This document shows, in pieces, positions 9,929 to 20,057 of a stretch of DNA of 64,000 bases (position 1 is its first letter; every line of letters begins with the position of its first letter). The DNA comes from Amyloporia xantha (lineage: Eukaryota > Basidiomycota > Agaricomycetes > Polyporales > Adustoporiaceae). Below the pieces are notes generated by a model, which was given only the letters and a program-made list of their open reading frames with translations, was not told the DNA's origin and did not search any database. The stretch is taken from the NCBI GenBank assembly GCA_036971615.1, contig JAYKKR010000014.1, positions 620,001-684,000 on the forward strand. Direction: 5' to 3'. Both the position numbers and the translations under genes were made by a program.

Positions 9929-10643
9929 TCATGCGTCTTGATGGCGGTTCTCGACAAAGCGTGTGGCGAGCTTCTCGACCTCTTCCAAACGACTGAGGAC
10001 TGCGCTCATGTCGCCGCAGTCAATCCGATAGGTGTCTCCGCGACGCTATCCAAATAGTAACACCAGGAATGTGTCAGCATGTCACAAACAACTAGAAGAG
10101 CGGGCACTCACTCTGTCAACCAGTGGACACTTCCACCACGATGGAAGGTTGCTGGGAGGGACATCAGGCCAAGTCCACCATGCAGGGTCAGTGTCCGTAT
10201 GGAGTTGCTGAAGCTGTGGCGATGGCGGCGCAGGAAGCGGTGTGTAAGGAAAGATATTCATGACGTCAATCCTGGAGATGGCGCCGAACGTGGTAGCGTC
10301 GACGATCTTCTGGACCACATCTGGCAGCTCGACGTCGGTGACGCCAACGAGTGCGAGGCGGCCAAGACAGTTGCGGATGGCGTCCTGTTGATGGCGTCCT
10401 GTTAGCCGTCAGTGCAGATGTATTGGTGTGACGATTTCGAAATGGTACCATTTCCATACGAAGCCCAATCTCCCACCTCGCCAACATGAGGTCGATTGCG
10501 ACATTGCTGGTTGGATTGGCGCAAGCGGTCCGCACCGTGGTGATAGCCTGTTCGCAGCGCCAGGAGTAGTACACGACAAGACGGCGATTGATAGCGATGA
10601 GGTTGGCGACGGATTCGGCGCGATTAGCAAAAGCGGGAGCCAT
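9929..10643 (-). CDS. KDZ cargo: small unknown protein (copy A)
   Basis: Three exons on the minus strand: 10643-10449, about 10384-10112 and 10045-9929. The same structure occurs in copy B (49122-49876), and the first exon is exactly 195 nt in both. The protein starts MAPAFANRAESVANLIAINR, has a helical first exon ending in WEIGLRMEM, then ALVGVTDVELPDVV and a Trp-rich WWTWPDVPPSNLPSWWK segment, and finishes with a helical RLEEVEKLATRF tail. I do not recognise a family. In copy A the last exon stops at RHQDA because of a small indel, about 20 residues earlier than in B, so A may be slightly truncated. It is divergent from the transposase across a 210-bp gap and may share a promoter with it. 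The donor of intron 1 is GTACCA. Confidence 0.6.
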
Positions 10644-10853
10644 TGTGATGTGGGTCGTGAATGGGTAAAAAAGCGTGATCTGCGGGCTGCATTTGAGCAG
10701 TGGATGGGGGATCGGGTGATCGCCTTGAGGGAAGGTCATGGCGAAGATCCGTCGCAGATAAGCATCGGCAAATTACCTGCAGATGATCGCGTGTATAAGA
10801 TCCGTTATTGATAAGACATCATGAGGAAGGGGCGTGAGAGTTTCTCATTCAGT
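10644..10853. promoter_or_regulatory. Divergent promoter, small gene / transposase (copy A)
   Basis: About 210 bp between the two divergent starts. The last 30 bases before the transposase ATG (GGGGCGTGAGAG and CATTCAG words) are shared with copy B (48910-48940, inverted), whereas much of the gap is diverged. No TATA box is obvious. Confidence 0.35.
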
Positions 10854-13800
10854 ATGAAAAGGAAGCTGTCATGGATCACAATAAGGCAATTGTCATCTGT
10901 CCGCGGTGATTCGGTCATGGCGCGCACCAAGAAGCAAGACGTCAGTGGCGATGCGATGTTCGTGCGGCGCAAAGAGCGGCGAACTGCAAGAGGCGCCGTA
11001 ACTTACGTTCCAGAAGAAATACCGATTCCACGCGCATCGCTGCAGGTCGCAGATGCCAGATCTCCATCAAAGTCCCCTCTAAAGCCGCGTCTCATGATCA
11101 ATATTCGGAGCCGCTGCAGGAACATGTGGTGTTCGACAATGTGATGCCGATGAGGAGTCTGCACAAGGTGAGCTCCGTCGCCATATTTGGGCTGTTCAAT
11201 GGGAAGGCTGAAAGCGAGCCAGTCGCAGAACGACTTTATGCGAGAATGGCTTCCTCTTCGAGAAGAGTACCTAAGCCACATCATCGAGCTAGAAGCGCCT
11301 CCTGGAGAGAGGCGATGCTGCAAATGCGCTGGTCCGCAAGGCGATTGGCGCTGCTTGGAATGCTTTGGGCGCCCCGTGTACTGCGCAGATTGCCTCCAAC
11401 TGACACATCGCCGAATGCCGCTGCATCGGGTGGAGAAGTGGGCTGACGGATTCTTCGAGCCAGCATGGCTTCGTGAGGTAGGGGTCGCAATGCATTTGGG
11501 CCACGATGGCGAACCATGTGTATACGCGGAGAGACCTATTATGGGGCAACACACCGGGGTAGAAGATGATGGCGAGGAAGATGATGTCAGCGATGCCGGG
11601 GATAACGATGGCGATGAAGGGTCGGCGCCACCCGACGCGCCATCGCCGCCCAGCTACTACAGCAATGACACGATGACCATAGTCGATGTAACCGGCATCC
11701 ATAAACTTGATGTTGTGTGGTGTCAGTGCGAGAATCGGGCTACCCCTGATGTACAGCTACTGGACATGGGGCTGTATCCTGGAAGTACCAAGCGACCACG
11801 CACTGCGTTCACATTTCGGGTGTTGGATGACTTTTTGCTCACCAACAAGGAATGCAAAACCTCGGGGATGAATTACTACAGCAAGCTTCGGCGCGTTACC
11901 AACTCTGCGTTCCCGCATTCAGTTCAGGTAGGTCGCCATTGTCATATCATTGTGTGTTTGCGTTCACAAGGGCATAGGATCGCTACAGGGAACTCCTGCG
12001 AGTGTCGCGCCAGTGGCGAAACCTCAAACATCGCAAATGGCATGGATATGGCCATGGCGCCACCAACGCCATACCCGCCGGTGGCCTCGCTTTGGCGTGC
12101 CCAGCATGTCCCAAGCCTGGCGTTAATCTCGCCGCAGGATGGCGTGATGACCCTGTACAGTAAGCCATGTAAGACTTTCCTTGAGCGCCATGTGTAACGC
12201 GACAGCAGATGGAAGTACATGAGGAGCATCGTAATGGACGGCAACTTTAGCGCGGAGCATCTCAAGATGCGTCGCCCAGAGGATGACGTCATTCTCAGCG
12301 ATGGCGACGCTTTCATGGTGGGCGACGACACCTACAAGAAGCATCTCGCTGTCGCCATCGAGCATAAAGAGGTCCGCGATCGACTCCTAGTGGATGAACT
12401 GTTGGACGCTCATAGCCTATGTAGAAATCCTTCTGTCACGATCATCGCGCCGTCAACCAGGCGAATGCAGATCGCCATAACCTTGAAGCCATGGGGATTG
12501 GCGCCGCGGCCTGTGCGCGCCATGGGTTTTTCATGCCGCATGCGGTGGTTGATTTCCAGAAAGGCGAGAGGTATGTGTTAGTTTTCCCATTCATGTGGCT
12601 CGCTTATACCCGCCATTAGACAGATGAACATGGATTACGCGTTGAGCGAGGTGCTCGCCACCATGGCGGGTATCCAGGTGCTGCTGGTGATGTACGACAT
12701 CATGTGTCAATACGGCATCAATCTCATGAAGCGGTTTGGGGAGAGTGAGTATTTGCACATGCCGCCGAACGTGGAGATACGGCGCGGAATAGGCCTGTTT
12801 CATGTCCACGGCCATCAAGACACATGCTTTCCTCGCTACTCACCCAACTTCATTCCCGGTGCTGGTCAGATTGATGGCGAAGTGATTGAAACCCTTTGGG
12901 CGCCGTTGAATCTCATTTCGGGTAGCACACGCGGCATGACCACGGCACATAGAAAGGAAGTCATCGATGATCACATGAATGATTCCAACTGGAAGAAGCT
13001 CACAGGTATTGGTAGGTGGTCATCGCGATAGGTAAATGCGGAGACATTCATCGCCATCCGACAGCGGCCACACATGTTAGAAAGTGGCGCAAGGCCAAAA
13101 CTGGGGCTACTGAGAGCGCACAAGTTTTGGAGTATATGGAGCGGTCCAGCACAGAAGAGCAGCTGCAAGAGTGGCGGGATGCAGAAGCCGAAGCGCTGGC
13201 CATGCGCACAGAGACCATCAGCGCCATGGACATTTTTGACGTCAAAATGAAGAAGGGTGAGAAATAACATTTGGCTCAACGTTGATGAGTACTCAATATA
13301 AACAGCGCCTAGCCGAATGGCCATCCAACTCCAGCTGACCCAAAAGGAGACTACACAAGGGCGCCATCAGGGGGTGGCTGCATGGATCGCTACTGGAATG
13401 AAGATCCAAGAGCTGCAGTAAGTCTACACAGCGTGCTATAGTCACTTGAATCTCACAGAACATTGACAGATTGGGGATTAGCCAGCTCAAGCGCAAGATG
13501 GGGCGCCATCCGCTGCTGGTCGACCGCCTTACGCTAGAGGAGCGGCGCCAACAACTTCACAAGAGAATAGCGGCATTTCAATCGAAAGCTACATCCTATC
13601 TACCAGTCCTCTTTGAGGATGACCGCGACACTCCTGGAATCACTTACGATGGCGCAGAATGGGATGCGCTGGAAGAAGACGTCAATCCGTTGGAGGAAAT
13701 GTTTCCCGGGGAAGTGGAATCAGGAATACAACCTGAGAACGCCATTATATCGTTGCCTTCACAGCTTGGCTATGACGTCATCTTGGCCACTAACCTGGAG

Positions 13801-14490
13801 GACATAGCGGCTGAGGAGCTAAGCTTGCGAGTGGGTCAAGCCAACGACGCGCTTCATCAGATTCGCCTCGCCATCGGCTACAAGTCAGTGCTGTTTCGGA
13901 CAGCGGTGCGCCATGCGAAAAGCCAACACCAAAAGCTCAGGTCTTGGGATGAAGTGATAGCGACACAACGAACCGTGTTGGAAAACGTACGCATATACAC
14001 TCAAAGCAGGCTTGCCATCCTTGCCCTCAATCCCGACGACCATATCCGGGCACGGTTCCAAGCCATCCAACACGTGGATCTCAAAGCCATCACCGCCATG
14101 CTAGATAACTCGATTCGTGGGTCCCGGCAGGAGACGCTATCTTGAATATGGACCGTGGACATTGAAGGTGATACTGCGCAATCGAATTGGTTGACAGAGT
14201 GTGAGTGACATGTCCACGTCTGATTGGCATGGCGTCCTGATTTACATGGACAAGTACATCGCGTGAACTGGTTACACGCCAAATCTCGGAAAGACAGATG
14301 GGCCGAGGACTTGGTTATGGTCCAGGCGGAGATGGAGTGGACAGTGGCCAGCTTTCACCACAAGGCGGACGAATGGCGCTCGCGTCTGATCGGGCCTCCT
14401 GGCCATATATGCTACGCGCGCCGTCAGGTGGCGCTCTGGACTGGGATGGCGGATCATGCCGCTGCTCACTTCGCCAAGTGTGAGGCGTGA
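10854..14490 (+). pseudogene. CxC2-KDZ transposase (copy A), damaged
   Basis: The KDZ transposase that should mobilise the element. Exons as I read them: 10854-11167, 11229-11927, 11978-12159, 12209-12389, 12425-12570, 12620-13005, 13065-13256, 13306-13417, 13470 to about 14200, and about 14253-14490. The N-terminal half is the CxC2 cysteine cluster of KDZ proteins: RRCCKCAG, WRCLECFGRPVYCADC, THRRMPLHRVEKWADGFF, TIVDVTGIHKLD. The catalytic core has MDGNFSAEHL, CPACPKPGVNL, CHDHRAVNQANADRHNLEA, VMYDIMCQYGINL, VHGHQDTCFPRYSPNFIPG and DGEVIETLWAPLN, the expected acidic signature. Damage relative to copy B: one C missing near 11075 (frameshift before the cysteine cluster) and TGG to TGA at 14143-14145. 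The start is taken at MKRKLSWIT because that 21-residue extension is conserved in both copies; MARTKKQ at 10917 is the alternative. Confidence 0.88.
12209..13000 (+). other. Transposase core tract nearly identical in A and B
   Basis: Exons 4-6 of the transposase differ from copy B (47553-46770) at only a handful of bases, and the 128 residues of exon 6 are identical. Neighbouring exons are only about 80 percent identical in protein. The short intron at 12571-12619 inside the tract is clearly diverged. Confidence 0.7.
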
Positions 14491-14535
14491 TCGGTGATAT
14501 GTACTGAGATAGTATTTGTTGTTACACTTATAACT

Positions 14536-15841
14536 CTAAAAAAAACCCCACTCCATCCAATGAGGTGCCTTTATGTTCATCGATGCATGCACCGAATCTC
14601 TCATGAAGTAAGCATAGCATACGCGCTCACCATTGCATGGCTGAACGCCATGCCGTAGAAGCTTTCCACACAATGCCACAACACTGCCAGGCCTGTAGTC
14701 TATCATCACATTGGGCCCGTCGAGCTCCATCTCTAATGGGCCATAATTACCCACCGTAGTCAGCAGATCGAACCACTCTTTTCTGGAGTTCTTGTCGCGA
14801 TGTAGCGGAGTGGCGCGATTGCTTATGACTTGAACGCCGTTGAATATGGACGACCACTTGTTCACTATATCTTTGTGGTCCAGGCCACACGACAGTGTCC
14901 TAATGCATGTGCGACCCGCGGCGTAAAGGTCGGGATGCATGATAGACATCATAGCAGAGAGGATGGCCGCTGAATCACGGATGGCGCTCAACCACCGCCA
15001 TCCACTCTCGCCATCCCGGCCGCGCAAGCTGGTTGAAGGTTCCACAGGATCGCAAGGGCCCTACCGATATGCGCCGCGATCAGCGACGCAGTGCAGTCAC
15101 AACCAACGTGACCTACGGTATGTCCAAGGGCATGCCATCCTGGAGACAGATTGACCGTCCCTAGGGGGATAGCGCACTCTGATGGACGGCGGAAGTATTT
15201 AGCGTCGTTTCTCCAATTTCCTCCGCATGCTTTGCGCATGAGCTGCGTGGATAGGTGGGTCGTCGCTGTGCGTATTTCCCTCTGCAGCCATTCCACAATG
15301 AGTATCTCGAAAGGAGGAAGGGTGGACAGGCCCACCTGACGATCGGCGTGAAGCAGTCCAGGAAGGATCCACGCTAGTATTCTTGAGTGCTGGTCCACCA
15401 ACACACAGGGTTCATCGAGTACCACAGTCTTATCTTCAACTAGAGGCTTCCACCTCGCCTTCAGTTGTTCCTCCAGTCTCACATTCTGCCCTGTGTTGCC
15501 CACCCCTATGGAGTCGGAATAGCGATTAATATCCCATGCCAAGCGTACTAGCTTGACGGTCAGTGTGATGCCTCAGGGCTCACTAGCACTCACAATGACG
15601 CACCAGGTCTGATATAGGCTTGAGTGAGCTGGTGAGCGATATCACTGCATTCTATGACAAAGTCTGCCCGGACATGAGTAGGAGGCTGTGGTTGCCTCAG
15701 TGGGCCTGGATCGTCCCGCAGCTTGTGCAGCCAATACTGAAACATATCTCGCATACAGGCCACCAATGTGTCGCTCAAGTCGAGGCCGCTGGGTGATATC
15801 ATGGCAAGGAATATGAGGGTATCTTGCCATGCACTCCCCAT
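14536..15841 (-). CDS. TET/JBP-family 2OG-Fe(II) dioxygenase (copy A)
   Basis: Four exons on the minus strand: 15841-15604, 15547-15336, 15281-15117 and 15060-14536, about 379 residues, all open. The enzyme family oxidises 5-methylcytosine (TET) or thymine (JBP) in DNA using 2-oxoglutarate and Fe(II). Visible in the last exon are the iron-binding HxD as PLHRDKNS, followed by WFDLLTTVG, the DYRPGSVVALCGK strand pair, the distal histidine in LLRHGV and the 2OG-contacting arginine region in GERVCYAYFMRDSV. Earlier exons hold GVGNTGQNV, VLDEPCVLVDQHSRILAW and TVNLSPGWHALGHT. KDZ transposons carrying TET/JBP genes are known from Agaricomycetes, which supports the call. It is convergent with the transposase (45 bp between stops) and divergent from the HMG gene. 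Unlike the transposase of the same copy it shows no break. Which base it oxidises cannot be read from sequence. Confidence 0.88.
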
Positions 15842-16283
15842 TGTATATTACTAGCAGGACCTAACGCCTGTCGACCATGCTGCAACAGCATTGTCTACTG
15901 CTGTTACGACTGCACGCATGTTTGTCGATCGCTTCCCTTCTTGATCGCAAGGGCCTGAAGGATCTCGCGCGGCCGATCGGCATTGTGTGATCCGGTGATC
16001 GCCTACCATTGTTGATCTGCGGACCGCCATCCCCGAGGATGCCGCCATCATGCCGCCTGAGCTGCCACCGTGCTTCCCAAGCAAGCCGTAGGCATGCCGC
16101 GGGTGAATTCCCCGGGATTTCTGCTTTCAGCGAGCGCGATCAGGTTGAGCGACAGCCATCAGCGGAGTCGGAGCACGGAAGCAAAGTAGTGCAAGGAGAC
16201 AGACATGGCTTTGGCGACCTCCTCTGAACAGTGCTGAGGTGTCCATCTTCCTCAACACATCTGGAAATTCTGTGGGCTACGAC
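15842..16283. promoter_or_regulatory. Divergent promoter TET/JBP - HMG gene, with conserved block
   Basis: This 442-bp gap separates two divergent cargo genes. A 30-bp block at 15972-16001 matches copy B (43766-43795, inverted) at 27 of 30 positions. It contains the perfect palindrome GCCGATCGGC and a second half GTGATCCGGTGATCG. The flanking sequence is much less alike between copies. A candidate shared operator or activator site. There is no clear TATA box. Confidence 0.5.
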
Positions 16284-18990
16284 ATGGGATTATCCATCAT
16301 TCAGGCATATCTAGACAAGATCCCTGATCAAATAGAGGAATGGCGACACGCACAAGGAACAGCGAGAGCACCCATCCTTGAGTCCGCCATCACGATTCTC
16401 ATGGAACATTTCTCGGAGCTGGAGGATAGGGCTGTACTGAAAAAGGTCAAATCTTGTGTTATCTCGAAGCATGGTCATCATGATTCACAGCTTCCCATAG
16501 GTACTGGGTACCTATTTCAGCAACCACTTCCGGACTTTCCTTGCCAAATCCACCCGCCCTCCCAAGAAGAAACGGTCGACGAGGGAGATGTTTCAGGCGG
16601 AAAAGAGTGCGATGATAAGACAAGTGACAGATGAAAGGACAAATGGAGCAGGAGTGTCGAACAAAGACATAGGGATATACACCTCCGTCGTCACTGAGCT
16701 CTTTGGCCAACTCAGCGATGAGGCCAAGGCGAAATATCAGGAGAAGGCAGATCTGTTCAATGAGAATGCCAAGCAGTTGAAGGCGGGATCATCAAAGTGA
16801 GTGTTGGCAGTTTGCGCTCTTAGGAAATGACTGACAGTGACCAAGAAAAGCGGACAAGGAGCTGATTCCATTTTTGAGGGATTTTGCGTATGATGTCTAC
16901 CGGCGCCATGGGGTGAGGATCTTCACACTGAGCAGCTACAAAAACGAAAAAGGAAGGGTGGTGATACAGGAGTAGGAACTTGTCGCATGCATGTTGACAT
17001 TTGCGCTAACAGCCTCTTATAGACATGACTTCAATGACGAGATGGAGGGAGGAAGCGCCTTTTGCAAGGTGGACGACTGGCACACCGACACCATGGTGAA
17101 ATGGGCCAAGTACAGCACTCAAGCATTTGAGCTTGATTTCAACGGTAGTGTAGATGAGCCACAGGCAACATCCGGTGACACATATCGGGAGCTGCCACTC
17201 GACGATGGCGGCTTACCGTTGATACCGCCATTGGATGGCGACAACCCGCCATCATTGGGCGCGATGAAGTCCATGATTCGGGAGTTTCTCACCATTCACT
17301 ATAGTACGTGATAATGCACATGGCGCTCATGGCGAGACTGATGGCGCACATATTAGAGCGGGCAGCGGGGAACAACCGGGAGAAATGCCCATGGCGCGCG
17401 CTAAAGGTCCGCGGTTCACAATTCATCGATTCAGGAATGGTGCCCGCCGACTTTGAGTTTGATGACCCATCGCACATGGTCCGGAGGGACATAGTCAGCG
17501 TGCTTCGACATTGGAGAGCCGCCCAAGAAGCCAACAAAGGCCAGTGCACCTTTCGCTTTAAGGCGTGCCTGAAAACGCGTGGTGACGAGAACTCTCAACT
17601 TATTCCTGCACTCTATAATGAGCCGAAAGTGGGCAAGGGAAAGACGGTGGCGAGGAAGAAGCAGACAAATGCTCAAAAGAAGAAGGGAAAGGCCAAAGTT
17701 GCCAAACCCACCGCAACTGATGACAGTAGTAGTATGGATGAGGACAGCTCGTCGGAAGGGGAGGTGTTCAAATTTGGCGACACAACAACAGATGATGATG
17801 ACATGGACAGTGCCAATGGCGCTGCGCCAAGTTGGGCATCGCGATCGTGCACACGGCGTCAGGAATGGCTGCGGATGGCGGCGCCATCCACGGATTTTCG
17901 CCTCATCGTGGATGAGCTACCACGCCTTATGGTAATGCCCACATTTACCAATCAAATCTGTCGCTAACCGGTGTGACAATAGAGAGGACTGAAGGAAACA
18001 AGGCATTCACCAGACGGTTTCAGCTGGGGCTCCTGGGATTACTCGCACAAGCATCTGTCCTTTATGGTTCATGGGAAAGCAGACGGCATCAACCCTGCGT
18101 TAGAATGGCTCGACTCCAAACCCTATCTGAATAAGTCCGGAAAGCTTACAGACGATGTCGCCATCATTGAGCAAGTGCTCCTTGTCATCGCCATGATACA
18201 CAGAGATCTTACAGCGGCACAATTTGCATTTGGAGATCCAGATGGACCGCCATTAGACATACCCGACCATGTCGCGACAAGTCAGATTCCTTTTACAGTT
18301 ATCGGGGAGCGGCTAGATCCACACATCGCACGACTGCGCTCCATGATCAAGCTCACCAAGCCTGTGGTAGCCACAGGAGGTCGTAAAGATACCAATCCAG
18401 TGACAACTGCTCATGCCCAAGTGGACAGCACGCGCAAACCCATTGGAGGACCGCCACTCCCGTTGCAAGCAAGGCCGCCAGTGGCAAACATTCCTGGTTC
18501 AAATGCAGACTCCAACCAGATACGGGAAACAAAGGTAACCCCACATAAACCTGTCCGAAATCTGCCATCAGGACCGCCTCCCCCACTTCGCCCAAAGCCA
18601 CCCCACTTACAAGGGCCACGTGCTGTAGGACTGCGCCATACGCCACAGGCACCTGCAGCATTGGCCCGACGGCCACCACCACCAGGAACACCGCCCCAGC
18701 CAGGCCCATCCCGCAATGTCTATGCCTACGGTCCAGCAGCGCCAGATAGTTCGGACGGCCCAGATTTATCGTACAGCTCACCGATCCCTGACAGCTTCCC
18801 AGGTGGCAAGCACCGTCTTCCCCACATTCCCCTCTTCAAGAAGCCACTGCACACAAACCATCTCAAATCATCCAAGGAGAACATTCCTTCCAGGATTCTT
18901 GCGCCATCGGCCAGACGCCCGGTGATGGTCCCACAGCCGCCATCGCCATCTCCACCGCGCGCCATCCTTAGATGGCGATTCATTACCTGA
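16284..18990 (+). CDS. KDZ cargo: HMG-box-like chromatin protein (copy A)
   Basis: Multi-exon gene on the plus strand. Exon 1 (16284 to about 16449) encodes MGLSIIQAYLDKIPDQIEEW and a helical segment. The next exon (about 16521-16798) carries a basic stretch RPPKKKRSTREMFQ and an HMG-box-like helix set (SNKDIGIYTSVVTELFGQL, then KAKYQEKADLFNENAKQL), the fold used to bend DNA. Later exons hold KELIPFLRDFAYDVYRRHGV, YRHDFNDEMEGG, DDWHTDTMVKWAKYSTQAF and HMVRRDIVSVLRHWRAAQEA, then a Lys-rich and acidic linker, DGFSWGSWDYSHKHL, and a proline-rich tail ending at 18990. The start was chosen to match the MGIAILQAYLDKIPEQ start of copy B; an in-frame ATG at 16239 is possible. Known: HMG-box proteins bind DNA non-specifically or weakly specifically. 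Inferred: it helps the neighbouring TET/JBP enzyme reach chromatin. Junction to the following frame at 19037 is unresolved; they may be one gene. Confidence 0.65.
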
Positions 18991-19036
18991 TCGCTCACAC
19001 ATTCGGAGGTCACAAACACCAATCAGGAGACAAGTG

Positions 19037-19867
19037 ATGGATTTCTCATCCTCGCCCAATGAACAGGACGTTTATCAGTTACATCCTTCATCGTCGCCAT
19101 CTCATGTCCAAGTCGGTGATGGCGAACCCGCGGATGGCGAACCCACGGATGGCGAACCCGCGGATGGCGAACCCATGGATGGCGATGTAGATCGCGGTCC
19201 CTCTCCAGCCTTAGCCCCGCCACGGCGTGTCACGCGCAACACCGCGCGCAAGGCACAGGAGGTCCACATCAATGCCCCACCCTTGGTTTCCTCAATCACG
19301 AATGCTCTCAATGCTACGAAAGTGGGCGCACACACAAGGCAGAAGACCAAAGCCAGGCAGGAGGCCTTGAATCAGAAGCGGGGCCATCAACCTAGTGAGG
19401 ATGAGCCATCCCCCAAACATCATGGAAAACGGAGGAAAGTGGGTCGTCACGCGAAGGGACAGGATTTGAGCGATGACGAAAGGCATTCCAGCAGTCAAGA
19501 TGACGTCGAGAGCAGTCCCAAAGGTCGGGGAAAGCGAAGGAAGGGTGCCCTTCCAGCGAGATTCGTGAATGATAGCGATCATGAGGATGGCGCCCAGAGG
19601 AGTCCCAAAGCTCATCGCAAGGCAGGGAAAGGGAGCCGCAAAGGGCGAGCGATAGATGAGAGTGATGATGAGAATGACGGACAGAGCAGTCCCAAAGGTC
19701 GTGGCAAGCGAGGAAAAGGGCGCCGCACAGCGAAAGTGGTAGATGACAGCGATGAGGATGGCGTCGAGGAGGAAGAGCCAGCTCCTGGACCTGCCACTCG
19801 TAAATCTCCACGTAAGGTAGGCAAGGTACCTGCACGAAAGCCCGCCAAGCGTGGCCGTCGCCGTTAG
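19037..19867 (+). CDS. Basic/acidic repeat protein (copy A)
   Basis: An open frame starting MDFSSSPNEQ, conserved in copy B (40774 leftward, MDFSSSPPIA). After a DGEPADGEPTDGEP repeat built from the element's GGATGGCGAACCC unit comes PRRVTRNTARKAQEVHINA and HTRQKTKARQEAL. The C-terminal half is about three repeats of 35-45 residues alternating a basic box (SPKGRGKRRKG, AHRKAGKGSRKGR, SPKGRGKRGKGRR) with an acidic box (NDSDHEDG, ESDDENDG, DDSDEDG), ending ARKPAKRGRRR. The GRGKR cores resemble AT-hook-type minor-groove binding motifs, but this is resemblance only. It lies directly downstream of the HMG gene on the same strand. In both copies a frame change separates them, so either an unseen intron joins them or this is a separate gene. 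Likely nuclear and nucleic-acid binding. Confidence 0.55.
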   Translation: MDFSSSPNEQDVYQLHPSSSPSHVQVGDGEPADGEPTDGEPADGEPMDGDVDRGPSPALAPPRRVTRNTARKAQEVHINAPPLVSSITNALNATKVGAHTRQKTKARQEALNQKRGHQPSEDEPSPKHHGKRRKVGRHAKGQDLSDDERHSSSQDDVESSPKGRGKRRKGALPARFVNDSDHEDGAQRSPKAHRKAGKGSRKGRAIDESDDENDGQSSPKGRGKRGKGRRTAKVVDDSDEDGVEEEEPAPGPATRKSPRKVGKVPARKPAKRGRRR

Positions 19868-20057
19868 GATATATCCCGTGTAGCTATGTCATTACAGAAT
19901 GAGATGGCGCAGAGTAGTACTGCGCCGTGCAATCTTCATTGGCCAGAGTTAAGTTATAGATGCATGCGTATATTATTGGGAGACGTAATTGAAATACATG
20001 GCGACGTAACACGAAGTAAGCAAGTATGAAGATGGCGAGATGGAACGGATGGCGCCA

